A DNA stretch of 42,878 nucleotides from Sedimentisphaerales bacterium (GTDB taxonomy: Bacteria > Planctomycetota > Phycisphaerae > Sedimentisphaerales > Anaerobacaceae), in assembly GCA_016927855.1 (NCBI GenBank), contig JAFGLV010000068.1, positions 1-42,878 on the forward strand, written 5' to 3'. The position numbers and the translations under genes are program-made. Of the stretch, positions 7,164 to 14,884 are shown piece by piece. How positions within the stretch are numbered: position 1 is the first letter of the stretch; each line of letters opens with the position of its first letter. The notes under the pieces are model-generated. The model ran no database searches. It saw nothing but the letters and a program-made list of their open reading frames with translations, and was not told the DNA's origin.

Positions 7164-8762
7164 CTACCGTTCGTTGAGGAAATAGTCGGAAATCACGCCC
7201 ATGAACCGGTTGTACTTGACGGCATAGTGTGAGAGGCCTTGCTCGCTGTGTCGCTGCGAATAGGCCTTGTCTTCGTCGAGCAGCGCGGGAGAGGCTCGCT
7301 CCCATTCGGACTCGTCCATGGCCAGCAGTTCGTCGACCTTGTTTCGGTAGAAGTCCGCGACCGGCAGGTCGGAGAAGGCGTTGACGAACCACGGCATGAT
7401 CCGTCCGACCTTCTTGAGCAGGAAGTTGTGCTCGGCGCCGAATTCCAGGCATGACTGGTCCGTAAAATTCTGGAGCTGCTGCATCCTGTCGAAGTCGATA
7501 AAACCTCCTTGGACGCTGATCTGGTGCGACTTCGTGCCGGGGAACGGGAAGAAATACGTCCAGCGGAACCGTCCCGGCCGGGCCCGGCCGAGCAGGCGGA
7601 TGGTGTCGAACACGTCCTCGCGGCCTTCGTGCGGAAAGCCGATGATGATGAAGACCGAACTGTGCATGCCGTGACGCGCGACCGCCGCGATGGCTTCCAC
7701 GATGCTCTCGTTGCTCATGTGGCGGTTCAGGATGGTCCGCCGCACCTTCTCGCTGCCCGACTCCACGCCGAACTTGACGATCTTGCAACCGGCGCGCGCC
7801 AGGTCGGCGGCGCATTCGTCGTCGAAGAAGCCGACGTGCGCGTTGACCACGAACGGGATCTCCGCGACCTTGCGATAAGCCCGGCAGAACTCCTTGACGT
7901 ACGCCTTGTCGAACGTGAACAGGTCGTCGTCGAAGATGAACGTGCGAATGTTGCGGTAGTGCCCGAGCAGATAGCGGATCTCTTCGATGACCTGCTCGAC
8001 CGTGAAGCGGCGGATGTAGTTGAGCTCTTTGAAGCTGCACTGCAGGTCTTGCTTGTACGTCTCGACCATGACGTGGTTGAAACAGTACGTGCAGGAGAAG
8101 GGACACCCGCGCGACGCCATCAGGCCGACCCAGCCGTCCTTGGCGTCGATCATCCGCTGGAAGTCCATGCTCTCGTAGTCTTTCAGCGGCAGTCGCGTCA
8201 GTTCGGGCAGGGGGCCCACGGGATTGATTCGGATTTCGGATTTCGAATTTCGGATTTCGGATTGGGGACCTGCACCGTGGGCTGCTCCGCAATCCGGAAT
8301 CCGCAATCCGCAATTTCCGCTCGTCTCCAGGTACGCCAGGTTAGGCACGGTCCTGACGCTTTCGCCGTGCTGCATCCTGTCGATGAACTCCAGAAAGGCG
8401 TTCTCGCATTCACCGCGAAAGGCGTAGTCGAACAGACCTGTCTTGAGGACTTCCTCGATGCTCACCAGCGCGTGGACGCCACCGATGACGAAGGGAATCG
8501 AAAAGTGTGGTCTCGCCCAGCTTGCCAGCCGCTGGGTGTAGGCCCATTGGTTGGTCACGACGGAGAAGGCCAGGACGTCGGGACGCTCGCGCACGATGCG
8601 CTCGACGAACTGCGTTTCCGTCGGCAGCGGCTCGATGTCTTCGCACAATTGCCAGAAAGCGACCTCGTGGCCGGCCCGCTTGAGGATGGCAGCCATGTGC
8701 GCGACGCCGTAATTGAACCCCAACTGCGAGTCCGCCGACGGATATATGAAGAGCACTTTCAT
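7164..8762 (-). CDS. B12-binding-type radical SAM enzyme with in-frame repeat insertion
   Basis: A 532-residue protein. Residues 1-140 form a cobalamin-binding-like domain (VLFIYPSADSQLGFNYGVAH, then FVIGGVHALV). A radical SAM core follows with CxxxCxxC at Cys220, Cys224 and Cys227 (SRGCPFSCTYCFN), and helix-rich C-terminal residues complete it. Family members methylate or rearrange unactivated carbons. The position between GT9-like and waaG genes suggests it modifies an LPS or lipid component; this is inference. Residues about 148-180 (GNCGLRIPDCG...SEIRNSKSEIRI) are encoded by an AATCCGAAA-type dispersed repeat inserted in frame between the B12 and SAM domains. The start MKVLFIYPSA fits the family. 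Confidence 0.88.
   Translation of the reverse strand: MKVLFIYPSADSQLGFNYGVAHMAAILKRAGHEVAFWQLCEDIEPLPTETQFVERIVRERPDVLAFSVVTNQWAYTQRLASWARPHFSIPFVIGGVHALVSIEEVLKTGLFDYAFRGECENAFLEFIDRMQHGESVRTVPNLAYLETSGNCGLRIPDCGAAHGAGPQSEIRNSKSEIRINPVGPLPELTRLPLKDYESMDFQRMIDAKDGWVGLMASRGCPFSCTYCFNHVMVETYKQDLQCSFKELNYIRRFTVEQVIEEIRYLLGHYRNIRTFIFDDDLFTFDKAYVKEFCRAYRKVAEIPFVVNAHVGFFDDECAADLARAGCKIVKFGVESGSEKVRRTILNRHMSNESIVEAIAAVARHGMHSSVFIIIGFPHEGREDVFDTIRLLGRARPGRFRWTYFFPFPGTKSHQISVQGGFIDFDRMQQLQNFTDQSCLEFGAEHNFLLKKVGRIMPWFVNAFSDLPVADFYRNKVDELLAMDESEWERASPALLDEDKAYSQRHSEQGLSHYAVKYNRFMGVISDYFLNER
8221..8319. repeat. AATCCGAAA-type dispersed repeat inside a coding region
   Basis: Two low-complexity blocks (on the minus strand, repeated AATCCGAAATCCGAAAT and GCGGATTGCGGATTCCGG) lie within the radical SAM gene. 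They keep the reading frame and encode a peptide rich in Ser, Glu, Ile, Arg and Asn. The same repeat type is found between genes at 10459-10593 and 23477-23640. Confidence 0.75.
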
Positions 8763-8805
8763 CGTGGTTGTGCGGCGTTGTGACCGGTTCGGACGGATTC
8801 AGTTT

Positions 8806-10383
8806 CTACTCCGTCACATTCTCCCGGGCCGGTTTGGATCGGCGCTGCTCCTTGCGAATCTCGTGAATCCGCTGCTGGGGGGCCCGCAGCGCGCGGTCGG
8901 TTCGTTCTTGCATGATGCGCGCGATGATCTCATCGATATCGACGTGGCGCGGATCGGTCAAGGTATTGACGTGGACGATCTTGCACTCGGTGTCTCCGCA
9001 AGCGCTCCACCGTCGCACGAAGTTCATGTTGTTGCTGCCGGCGAACACGGTCAGGGTTGGCGTCTTGGTCGCCGCGGCGATGTGCTGGCAGGCGGAGTCG
9101 TAGCCGATGTATTCGTCACTGTGCGCGATCAAGGCGGCCATCTCGCCGATGCCGCACTCGACTGCGATGACGCCGTGACCGAGCGCCGGGAAATTTCCGC
9201 CGCTGAATTGAGTTTCCAGGCTGGGCAGGCCGCAACTGCGAATGTCGGCGACGAGTTGCATGGACCGCCCGATCTCATCGGGACCGAAGCCGCGATCGAG
9301 AATGACGACGGTGTTGGGCACGATTGCCAATGCCCGCAGCAGACGTTTCTCAAACTCCAGGCTCACGCGCTTGCGCGGGTTCTGGCCCACACCGAAGTTG
9401 ATGGTGACGACGTGTTGGGCACCGGCGGCTCGCAACAGGTCCGTGCGGACCAGCGCCGCATCCATGACCGCGGGAGGGACCCAGACCGTCGGATAGCAGA
9501 AATCAGGCGCGCCGAAGACCCTGTCCATCCAGTTGTTGGCCAGCTCCGCCATGCAGCGGTCGGTGCGGGAAAGGGCGTGGTCGCGCGTGTTGAAGAACAG
9601 GTAGTTGTCCATGTGCAGCAGAGGCAGGACGCCGAGCTGCGAGATCCGCGAGTCCGGATCGATCACGAGCAGGTCGTCCTCGCCGCCGGACGGCATTTCC
9701 TCGCGGAGGATTTCCAGTGCCGCGTGCCAGCCGCCGAAGCGCTCGAAGAGACCGCCGCGGCGGGCGTAGTTCAATTCGCGCACGCGCACGTTGGGATTGG
9801 CATCGAACAGACCGTGCAGCTTGGGGTTGCCGATTACGACGATGTCCGCCTCGGGAAAGAGCTTCGTCAGCCGCTGGATCATCACGCTCAGGATGGCGAC
9901 GTCGGCGCCGATCGTCACGCGTGACAACAGGACGATCCGCACCGGCGCCTGCGCGACGTCGTGACGGTATTGTTGCGTGTGGGTCGATGCCGCGCGCTGG
10001 TACAGGTGATCGGACGACAGCAGGCCGAAATCGGTCAGTGTCGCGTTGAGGCTCTGGCCGGCTGGCATGGTGCGGCAGTAGGCAATCACCTGGCACATCA
10101 CCCGGCAGTACAGCTCGACCGGGAGATCTTCAAAGTCGTCGCACAGCTTCTCGACGACCAGACCGAAAAGCGCCGACGACGCGATGTTATCCAACTCTGG
10201 TTTGGAGTGGAACGTCGCCATCTCGCAGAGCAGGTCGATGTACGCCGGCTCGTACAAGCCGCGCTGAAAATTCCGGTCGACGAAGGAAAACGCGATCTGC
10301 CGAGCCAGTTGTTGCAGGGCGCCGGGATCGACCTTGCTCTCACGCAGCTTGTGCCATTTCTGTCGGTATACCGTTGGTTCCAT
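8806..10383 (-). CDS. GT9-like (heptosyltransferase family) glycosyltransferase with N-terminal extension
   Basis: A 525-residue protein. From about residue 150 it resembles GT9 heptosyltransferases: a first Rossmann half (VRIVLLSRVTIGADVAILSV, ADIVVIGNPKLHGLF), and a second half with VTINFGVGQNPRKRVSLEFE and the donor-site-like YIGYDSACQHIAAATKTPTL. The canonical DxGxxH appears as DSACQH, so Gly is lost but His kept. The first 150 residues are a helical region that I do not recognise. ATG 10383 is chosen; a GTG at 10392 is possible. It probably adds a core sugar; the sugar is unknown. A 174-base gap with a dispersed repeat separates it from waaF. Confidence 0.75.
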   Translation of the reverse strand: MEPTVYRQKWHKLRESKVDPGALQQLARQIAFSFVDRNFQRGLYEPAYIDLLCEMATFHSKPELDNIASSALFGLVVEKLCDDFEDLPVELYCRVMCQVIAYCRTMPAGQSLNATLTDFGLLSSDHLYQRAASTHTQQYRHDVAQAPVRIVLLSRVTIGADVAILSVMIQRLTKLFPEADIVVIGNPKLHGLFDANPNVRVRELNYARRGGLFERFGGWHAALEILREEMPSGGEDDLLVIDPDSRISQLGVLPLLHMDNYLFFNTRDHALSRTDRCMAELANNWMDRVFGAPDFCYPTVWVPPAVMDAALVRTDLLRAAGAQHVVTINFGVGQNPRKRVSLEFEKRLLRALAIVPNTVVILDRGFGPDEIGRSMQLVADIRSCGLPSLETQFSGGNFPALGHGVIAVECGIGEMAALIAHSDEYIGYDSACQHIAAATKTPTLTVFAGSNNMNFVRRWSACGDTECKIVHVNTLTDPRHVDIDEIIARIMQERTDRALRAPQQRIHEIRKEQRRSKPARENVTE

Positions 10384-10458
10384 CTCGTTCACATCACAAA
10401 AGACGCGCGACTATCGGCTGAGCGAGTCCTCGCGCGGAAACACGTATTATAGCCTGTC

Positions 10459-10593
10459 AAATCCGAATATCGAATCTCGAAATCCGAAACAAATCCAAAG
10501 GACCGAAATCCAAATGCCAGAAACGCTCGCGCCCTCCGGAAGGCCGGTTTTGAATTTTGCGTTTTGGTCATTCGTGCTTGTTTCGGATTTCGC
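10459..10593. repeat. AATCCGAAA-type inverted repeat element at the waaF 3' end
   Basis: The left arm contains CGAAATCCGAAACAAATCC, and the right arm is its inverted match ending GTTTCGGATTTCG. The right arm overlaps the end of waaF: its GAATGACC provides the TGA stop (10568-10570) and about the last eight residues (RSEIRNKH E). Confidence 0.8.
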
Positions 10594-11650
10594 TGCGCAC
10601 CGGCGTGTTTGTCTTCAGGAGTTCCTGTGCGGCGTCAAATACCTCTGCCGGCTTGATTTCCTTCATGCACTCATGTTGCTTCGGACACACTTTCTTGTGG
10701 CACGGCGCGCAGGCCAGTTCCTTGCGTACGACGATGGTCCGGTCCAGGTTCGCGTTCGTGTAGCGCGGGTCGGTCGGTCCCATGATGACCACCGTCGGGA
10801 CATCGAGTGCCACCGCGTAGTGACGCGGACCTGTGTCGTTCGTAATCATCAGGTCGCAGCGCCGCACCAGTGGCTTGAGCAGTTCCAGGTCCACCTTGTC
10901 GGGCCGCGTATCGATGAGGTCTGTCTGTGCCGCGTCCAGAATCGCCTGCACGATCTCATCTTCGCCGGGACCGGAGAAGACGATGACCTTGGCGTTCAAC
11001 TCGGTCCGGCACCGACGCGCCACCTCGGCGAAATACTCCGCCGGCCAGCACTTCGACGAGCCGAAGCTGGCGCCGGGGTTCAGACCGATCAGACGGTCCG
11101 TCGGCGTGACGCCGTACTTGCTCAGGAGGGCTTCACCTCGCCGCCGCAGGGCGTCACCGATGAACAGCTTGGGCTTGGTCTGCGACGGGACTTCCAGGCC
11201 CAGCCAGCGGCAGATCCCGAGGTAGTACTCGGTCATGGGGATTGGGACGATGCTGTCGCCGTTGCGGGTCACGGTGGGCCCGCCAGCCAGCAGGGGACTG
11301 CGCCACTCCCGGCGATAGCCATAGAGCGTCTTAACGCCGCTCAGGCGCATCGTCAGCGCCGAGCGCAGGGAATTAGCCAGCAAGATCGCCGCGTCGGGGC
11401 GCACCTCGTGCAGTCGCGCCCGCATGGCGCGGAAACTGGCCCAGGACTTGTCGCCCAGGTCCACGAACTCGTCGAACCAGGGACTGTCACGCAAGATCCC
11501 TTGCGCGGATTTCTTGAGTACGCCGACGATCCGCGCCTGGGGCAGATTCGCGCGCAGGCACTCGAACACCGGCGTCGCCATCACGATGTCACCCACCCAG
11601 TTGGGGCACCGGACAGCCAGCGTCTTCACTTGAGCCATCGGCGACGTCAT
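10568..11650 (-). CDS. waaF: ADP-heptose:LPS heptosyltransferase (WaaF-like)
   Basis: A GT9 enzyme that transfers heptose from ADP-heptose to the growing inner core. The protein has 360 residues. The N-terminal RCPNWVGDIVMATPVFECLR matches the family's WIGD motif. The middle has LNPGASFGSSKCWPAEYF, and the donor motif is MITNDTGPRHYAVAL with VVIMGPTDPRYT following. The ATG at 11650 overlaps the gmhB stop as ATGA, which favours it over the longer frame. The last residues (RSEIRNKHE) come from a dispersed repeat and replace whatever tail was there before. WaaF is preferred over WaaC because of the type-II-like spacing, but I cannot separate them firmly. Confidence 0.9.
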   Translation of the reverse strand: MTSPMAQVKTLAVRCPNWVGDIVMATPVFECLRANLPQARIVGVLKKSAQGILRDSPWFDEFVDLGDKSWASFRAMRARLHEVRPDAAILLANSLRSALTMRLSGVKTLYGYRREWRSPLLAGGPTVTRNGDSIVPIPMTEYYLGICRWLGLEVPSQTKPKLFIGDALRRRGEALLSKYGVTPTDRLIGLNPGASFGSSKCWPAEYFAEVARRCRTELNAKVIVFSGPGEDEIVQAILDAAQTDLIDTRPDKVDLELLKPLVRRCDLMITNDTGPRHYAVALDVPTVVIMGPTDPRYTNANLDRTIVVRKELACAPCHKKVCPKQHECMKEIKPAEVFDAAQELLKTNTPVRSEIRNKHE

Positions 11651-12633
11651 CGTCGGCCCTGCATAATATAGAACGTCAGCGCCATCGTCTGCAGCACGGC
11701 GCCGAACCCCAGCGCCACGAAGATGCTGTTGTAGTTCCGATCGGGGCTCATGAACAGCCACAACGCCAGCAGCAGGCAAAAGGGGACGAACACCTGCACG
11801 ATGCCGGCCAACAGCCGCATGATGGAAAACTCGCCGTACAGCTCGTCCTTCTGCATGCGCTTGAGGTGGTCGAGGATGTCGACGAGCACGCGCGTCGCGT
11901 CCGAGTCCGGCGCTGCACCCATCGCGCTCGGCCTGGGCGTCTCCGCCTTGAAAGCCCCGGCGGCGATCTCCTCAGCTTCGCGACGCGTGATCGTGTACTC
12001 GTCCGCTTCGACGTCGTTATCCAAATCGGCGTCCGGGCCCGTCTCCGGGACCGGGCCGGCCGGCGCCTGCGCGCCGGGACGATGGGACTTCTTGATCACG
12101 TTGACGGCCTCACTCACGTTCACGGCGATATGGTCAGGTCCCTGGGCTTTGGCGTCATGCGTCGCAGGCCCCGAACGAATGAGGATCGTGCGGCAGCCCG
12201 CGTTGCGTCCGGCCTCGACGTCGCTTGGCTTGTCGCCCACCATCCAGGATCTCGTCAGGTCGATGTCCATCTCCTGAGCGGCCGCCAGCAGCATTCCCGG
12301 TTGGGGCTTGCGCCAGTCGCTGTCCTTGGCGTATTTCGGGATCACCGCGTCCGGATGATAAGGACAGTAGTATACCGCATCGAGCGAGGCGCCCTTGAGA
12401 GTCAGCAGCTCGCGCAGACGCTCGTGGATGCGCTCGAGCATCTCCTCGCTGATGATGCCCCGCGCCACGGCCGACTGATTCGAGACCACCACGGTCCTGT
12501 AACCGAGCAGCGCCACCTCCTTAAGGGCCTCGGCGACCCCGTCCAAGAGCCTCACCTGGTCGGGGTGGTTCAGATAGCCCGGGTCCTCGATCAGGGTCCC
12601 GTCTCGGTCGAAAAATACCGCTGCGCTTGCCAT
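11647..12633 (-). CDS. gmhB: heptose-1,7-bisphosphate phosphatase-like HAD protein (GmhB) with C-terminal membrane hairpin
   Basis: A HAD phosphatase, predicted to remove the C7 phosphate of heptose 1,7-bisphosphate in ADP-heptose synthesis. Catalytic Asp9 and Asp11 are in FFDRDGTL, followed by VVSNQSAVARG and MVGDKPSDVEAGRNAG. The usual zinc loop (CxH...CxCRKP) is degraded: CPYHPD is followed by DSDWRKP, so both later cysteines are gone. Beyond the phosphatase (about residue 180) come an acidic linker and two membrane segments (AGIVQVFVPFCLLLALWLFM and FVALGFGAVLQTMALTFYIM), an unusual fusion for a 328-residue protein. ATG 12633 is preferred to a TTG at 12648. Confidence 0.85.
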   Translation of the reverse strand: MASAAVFFDRDGTLIEDPGYLNHPDQVRLLDGVAEALKEVALLGYRTVVVSNQSAVARGIISEEMLERIHERLRELLTLKGASLDAVYYCPYHPDAVIPKYAKDSDWRKPQPGMLLAAAQEMDIDLTRSWMVGDKPSDVEAGRNAGCRTILIRSGPATHDAKAQGPDHIAVNVSEAVNVIKKSHRPGAQAPAGPVPETGPDADLDNDVEADEYTITRREAEEIAAGAFKAETPRPSAMGAAPDSDATRVLVDILDHLKRMQKDELYGEFSIMRLLAGIVQVFVPFCLLLALWLFMSPDRNYNSIFVALGFGAVLQTMALTFYIMQGRR

Positions 12634-12653
12634 GACATCCTGCAACAATCAGG

Positions 12654-13235
12654 TTATTCCGTGAAGCTCCGTTCCACGAGATCGCAAATAATGTGGTAGG
12701 CCAACTGGTGAATCTCCTGGCTGTGGGCCGGTAATTCGGCTTCGGCGCAGAGGCACAGGTCCGCCAGGGCTTCGAGGTTGCTGTCGGGCCGACCGGTAAA
12801 AGCGATGACGCGCGCCCCGCGGCGCCGGGCCAGCTCGACGGCCTCGATCACGTTGGGCGAAACACCGCTGGTCGAAAGCGCCCAGAGCACGTCGTTTTTC
12901 CCGACCAGCGCTTCGACCTGCCGGGCGAAGGTCTGATCATAGCCGTAATCGTTGGCGACGCTGGTCAGCACCGAGCTGTCCGTCGAGAGTGCGACCGCCG
13001 GCAGCGCCCTACGTTCGGTACGGAAGCGTCCCACGAGCTCGCCGGCGATGTGCTGAGCGTCAGCAGCGGAACCGCCGTTGCCGCACAGGTATACGGTGCC
13101 TCCCGCGCGTATCGCCTGGACGATCGTCTCGGCCATCGCCCGAACGGTCTCGGGGGCTTCACCTTCGAACCGTGCGACCATCGCCTTGTGGATGTCTATC
13201 GCCCGCTGGATGGACTGGATTGCGCCGGTCGTCAT
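12654..13235 (-). CDS. gmhA: sedoheptulose-7-phosphate isomerase GmhA
   Basis: GmhA is a SIS-domain isomerase that converts sedoheptulose 7-phosphate to D-glycero-D-manno-heptose 7-phosphate, the first step to ADP-heptose. The 193-residue length is typical. CGNGGSAADAQHIAGELVGRF at about 51-71 is the family signature, followed by DSSVLTSVANDYG, LWALSTSGVSPNV and, near the end, HSQEIHQLAYHIICDLVE with the conserved metal and active-site residues. The start at 13235 overlaps the hldE stop as ATGA. The longer frame upstream of it is a shadow of hldE. Confidence 0.95.
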   Translation of the reverse strand: MTTGAIQSIQRAIDIHKAMVARFEGEAPETVRAMAETIVQAIRAGGTVYLCGNGGSAADAQHIAGELVGRFRTERRALPAVALSTDSSVLTSVANDYGYDQTFARQVEALVGKNDVLWALSTSGVSPNVIEAVELARRRGARVIAFTGRPDSNLEALADLCLCAEAELPAHSQEIHQLAYHIICDLVERSFTE

Positions 13236-14719
13236 TTGCCTTCCACCTGCAGCGCTTGGATTCTCTCGATGGTGCCTGTGGTGCTCCGGTCCTTGACCAG
13301 GGGGGCGACGACGACCTTGCCGCCGTAGGATTCCACGAACTCCCAGCCGACGACGCCTTCGTGACCGTAGTCGCCGCCTTTGACGAGGATGTCGGGCCTG
13401 AGCTGCTGGACCAGGCTCAGGACACTGGGCTCTTCGAAGATCGTGACGTAATCGACGGATTCGAGGCCCGAGAGGACCGCCGCCCGGTCGTGCTGGTTGT
13501 TGATCGGTCGGTTGGGTCCCTTGACCGCGCGGACGGAACTGTCGCTGTTGAGACCGACGATCACGACGTCGCCTTGGGTGCGGCAGAACGCGAGGTACTC
13601 GATGTGGCCACGATGCAGGACGTCGAAGCAGCCGTTGGTAAAGACGATCGTCTGGCCCCGGCTGTGACGCCACTCGATTTCCTCCAGCAAGGATTCGAGC
13701 GCGCGCAGCTTCGTGTTGCGCACGCCGTAGAGGCGCACGATCTCCCGCTCCATCTCGGAGATGCTCACGGTGGCGACGCCGAACTTCTCGACCTCGATTC
13801 CGCCAGCGATGTTAGCCAGGTGTGCTGCCGTGCGATAGTCGCCGTCGGTTGCCAGCGCGACCGCCAGCGTCGCGAGCACGACGTCGCCGGCCCCGGTGAC
13901 ATCATAGACGGAGCGCGGCCGGACCGGCACCAGCTCGCTGATCCCGTCGGCGGCCAGGTAAGCGCCTTCCTTGTCGAGCGTCACGATCGTCGCGGCCAGC
14001 TCCAGGTCCTCGCGCAGTCGCTCAGCCGCCTTGCCCGCGTCGGCTGGTGTCTTGATCTCGAAACCCACGGCGGTCGAGGCCTCCACGCGATTCGGCGTGA
14101 TGAGCGTCGCACCGCGATACTTCGAGTAATCCGTGCTCAACATGGGATCGACGAGCACCTTCTTACCCAAGTCTCGCGCCAGGCGGATCATCTGCCGGCA
14201 CAGCGACGCTGCCAGCACGCCCTTGTTATAATCCTGCAGGCACACCGCGTCGGCCTGTCGCAAGCAGTCTTCGTAGTGGCGCAGGATTCGTTCGCCCACC
14301 TCCGGACCCAGCGGCTCGCCCACCTCGCGGTCGATACGCAGCAGTTGCTGCCGGTGGCGGTGCTGGGCCAGGCCGATGAGCCGTTGCTTCGTGATGGTAG
14401 GCCGGTCCGTCGTCTCGGTGAGCCCGGCGATGTCGGCGCCCAGACCGGTCAGCTTCTCCACCAGCGTCCGGCCCTCCGCATCCTGGCCCACGACGCCGAT
14501 GCACACCGGCTTGGCCCCCAGCGCCGCCAGATCGGCAGCTACCGAGGCGGCTCCGCCACAGCGGGATTCCGTCTCGGTCACCTTGAGCACCGGCACCGGC
14601 GCCTCCGGGCTGATCCGCGCGACGTCGCCATAGAGATAGACATCGAGCATGAAGTCGCCGACGACGAGGATCCTCGGCGTACCCAGATTGCCTATTGCCT
14701 TCAGTAGCTGTTCGTACAT
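13232..14719 (-). CDS. hldE: bifunctional heptose-7-phosphate kinase / heptose-1-phosphate adenylyltransferase HldE
   Basis: The 495-residue enzyme performs two steps of ADP-heptose synthesis. The N-terminal PfkB-type kinase (about 1-325) begins ILVVGDFMLDVYLYGDVARI and carries VTGAGDVVLA with the catalytic Asp near 279. The C-terminal nucleotidyltransferase (about 340-495) has FTNGCFDVLHRGHIEYL with the HxGH motif and ends PLVKDRSTTGTIERIQ. The length and domain order are those of the fused enzyme, not the separate HldA and HldC. ATG 14719 is taken; a TTG two codons upstream is less likely. It is translationally coupled to gmhA. Confidence 0.96.
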   Translation of the reverse strand: MYEQLLKAIGNLGTPRILVVGDFMLDVYLYGDVARISPEAPVPVLKVTETESRCGGAASVAADLAALGAKPVCIGVVGQDAEGRTLVEKLTGLGADIAGLTETTDRPTITKQRLIGLAQHRHRQQLLRIDREVGEPLGPEVGERILRHYEDCLRQADAVCLQDYNKGVLAASLCRQMIRLARDLGKKVLVDPMLSTDYSKYRGATLITPNRVEASTAVGFEIKTPADAGKAAERLREDLELAATIVTLDKEGAYLAADGISELVPVRPRSVYDVTGAGDVVLATLAVALATDGDYRTAAHLANIAGGIEVEKFGVATVSISEMEREIVRLYGVRNTKLRALESLLEEIEWRHSRGQTIVFTNGCFDVLHRGHIEYLAFCRTQGDVVIVGLNSDSSVRAVKGPNRPINNQHDRAAVLSGLESVDYVTIFEEPSVLSLVQQLRPDILVKGGDYGHEGVVGWEFVESYGGKVVVAPLVKDRSTTGTIERIQALQVEGK

Positions 14720-14884
14720 TCTCAACTAACCGTTAGACATCTGACGGTTGCGAAGCTCGTCTCGGTTGCGTCGAGAGTAGTCCGGCACAGAAGACGATTA
14801 ACCCAACCGCTGAACGAAACGAGCCGCGCAACCTCAACCGCTGGACGGACCATATAGTCGCTGCCTGGATACCTTTGCCGAGCC

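Noticed and set aside
5144-7177. 677-codon plus-strand open frame
   Set aside because: It lies opposite waaP and waaG, which have clear family motifs. It has no ribosome-binding site or recognisable domain.
8221-8319. CRISPR array
   Set aside because: The units are irregular low-complexity AATCCGAAA tracts, without equal spacers and with no cas gene nearby.
13238-13673. N-terminal extension of gmhA
   Set aside because: The extra residues are a shadow of hldE. The ATGA overlap and the family length support the start at 13235.
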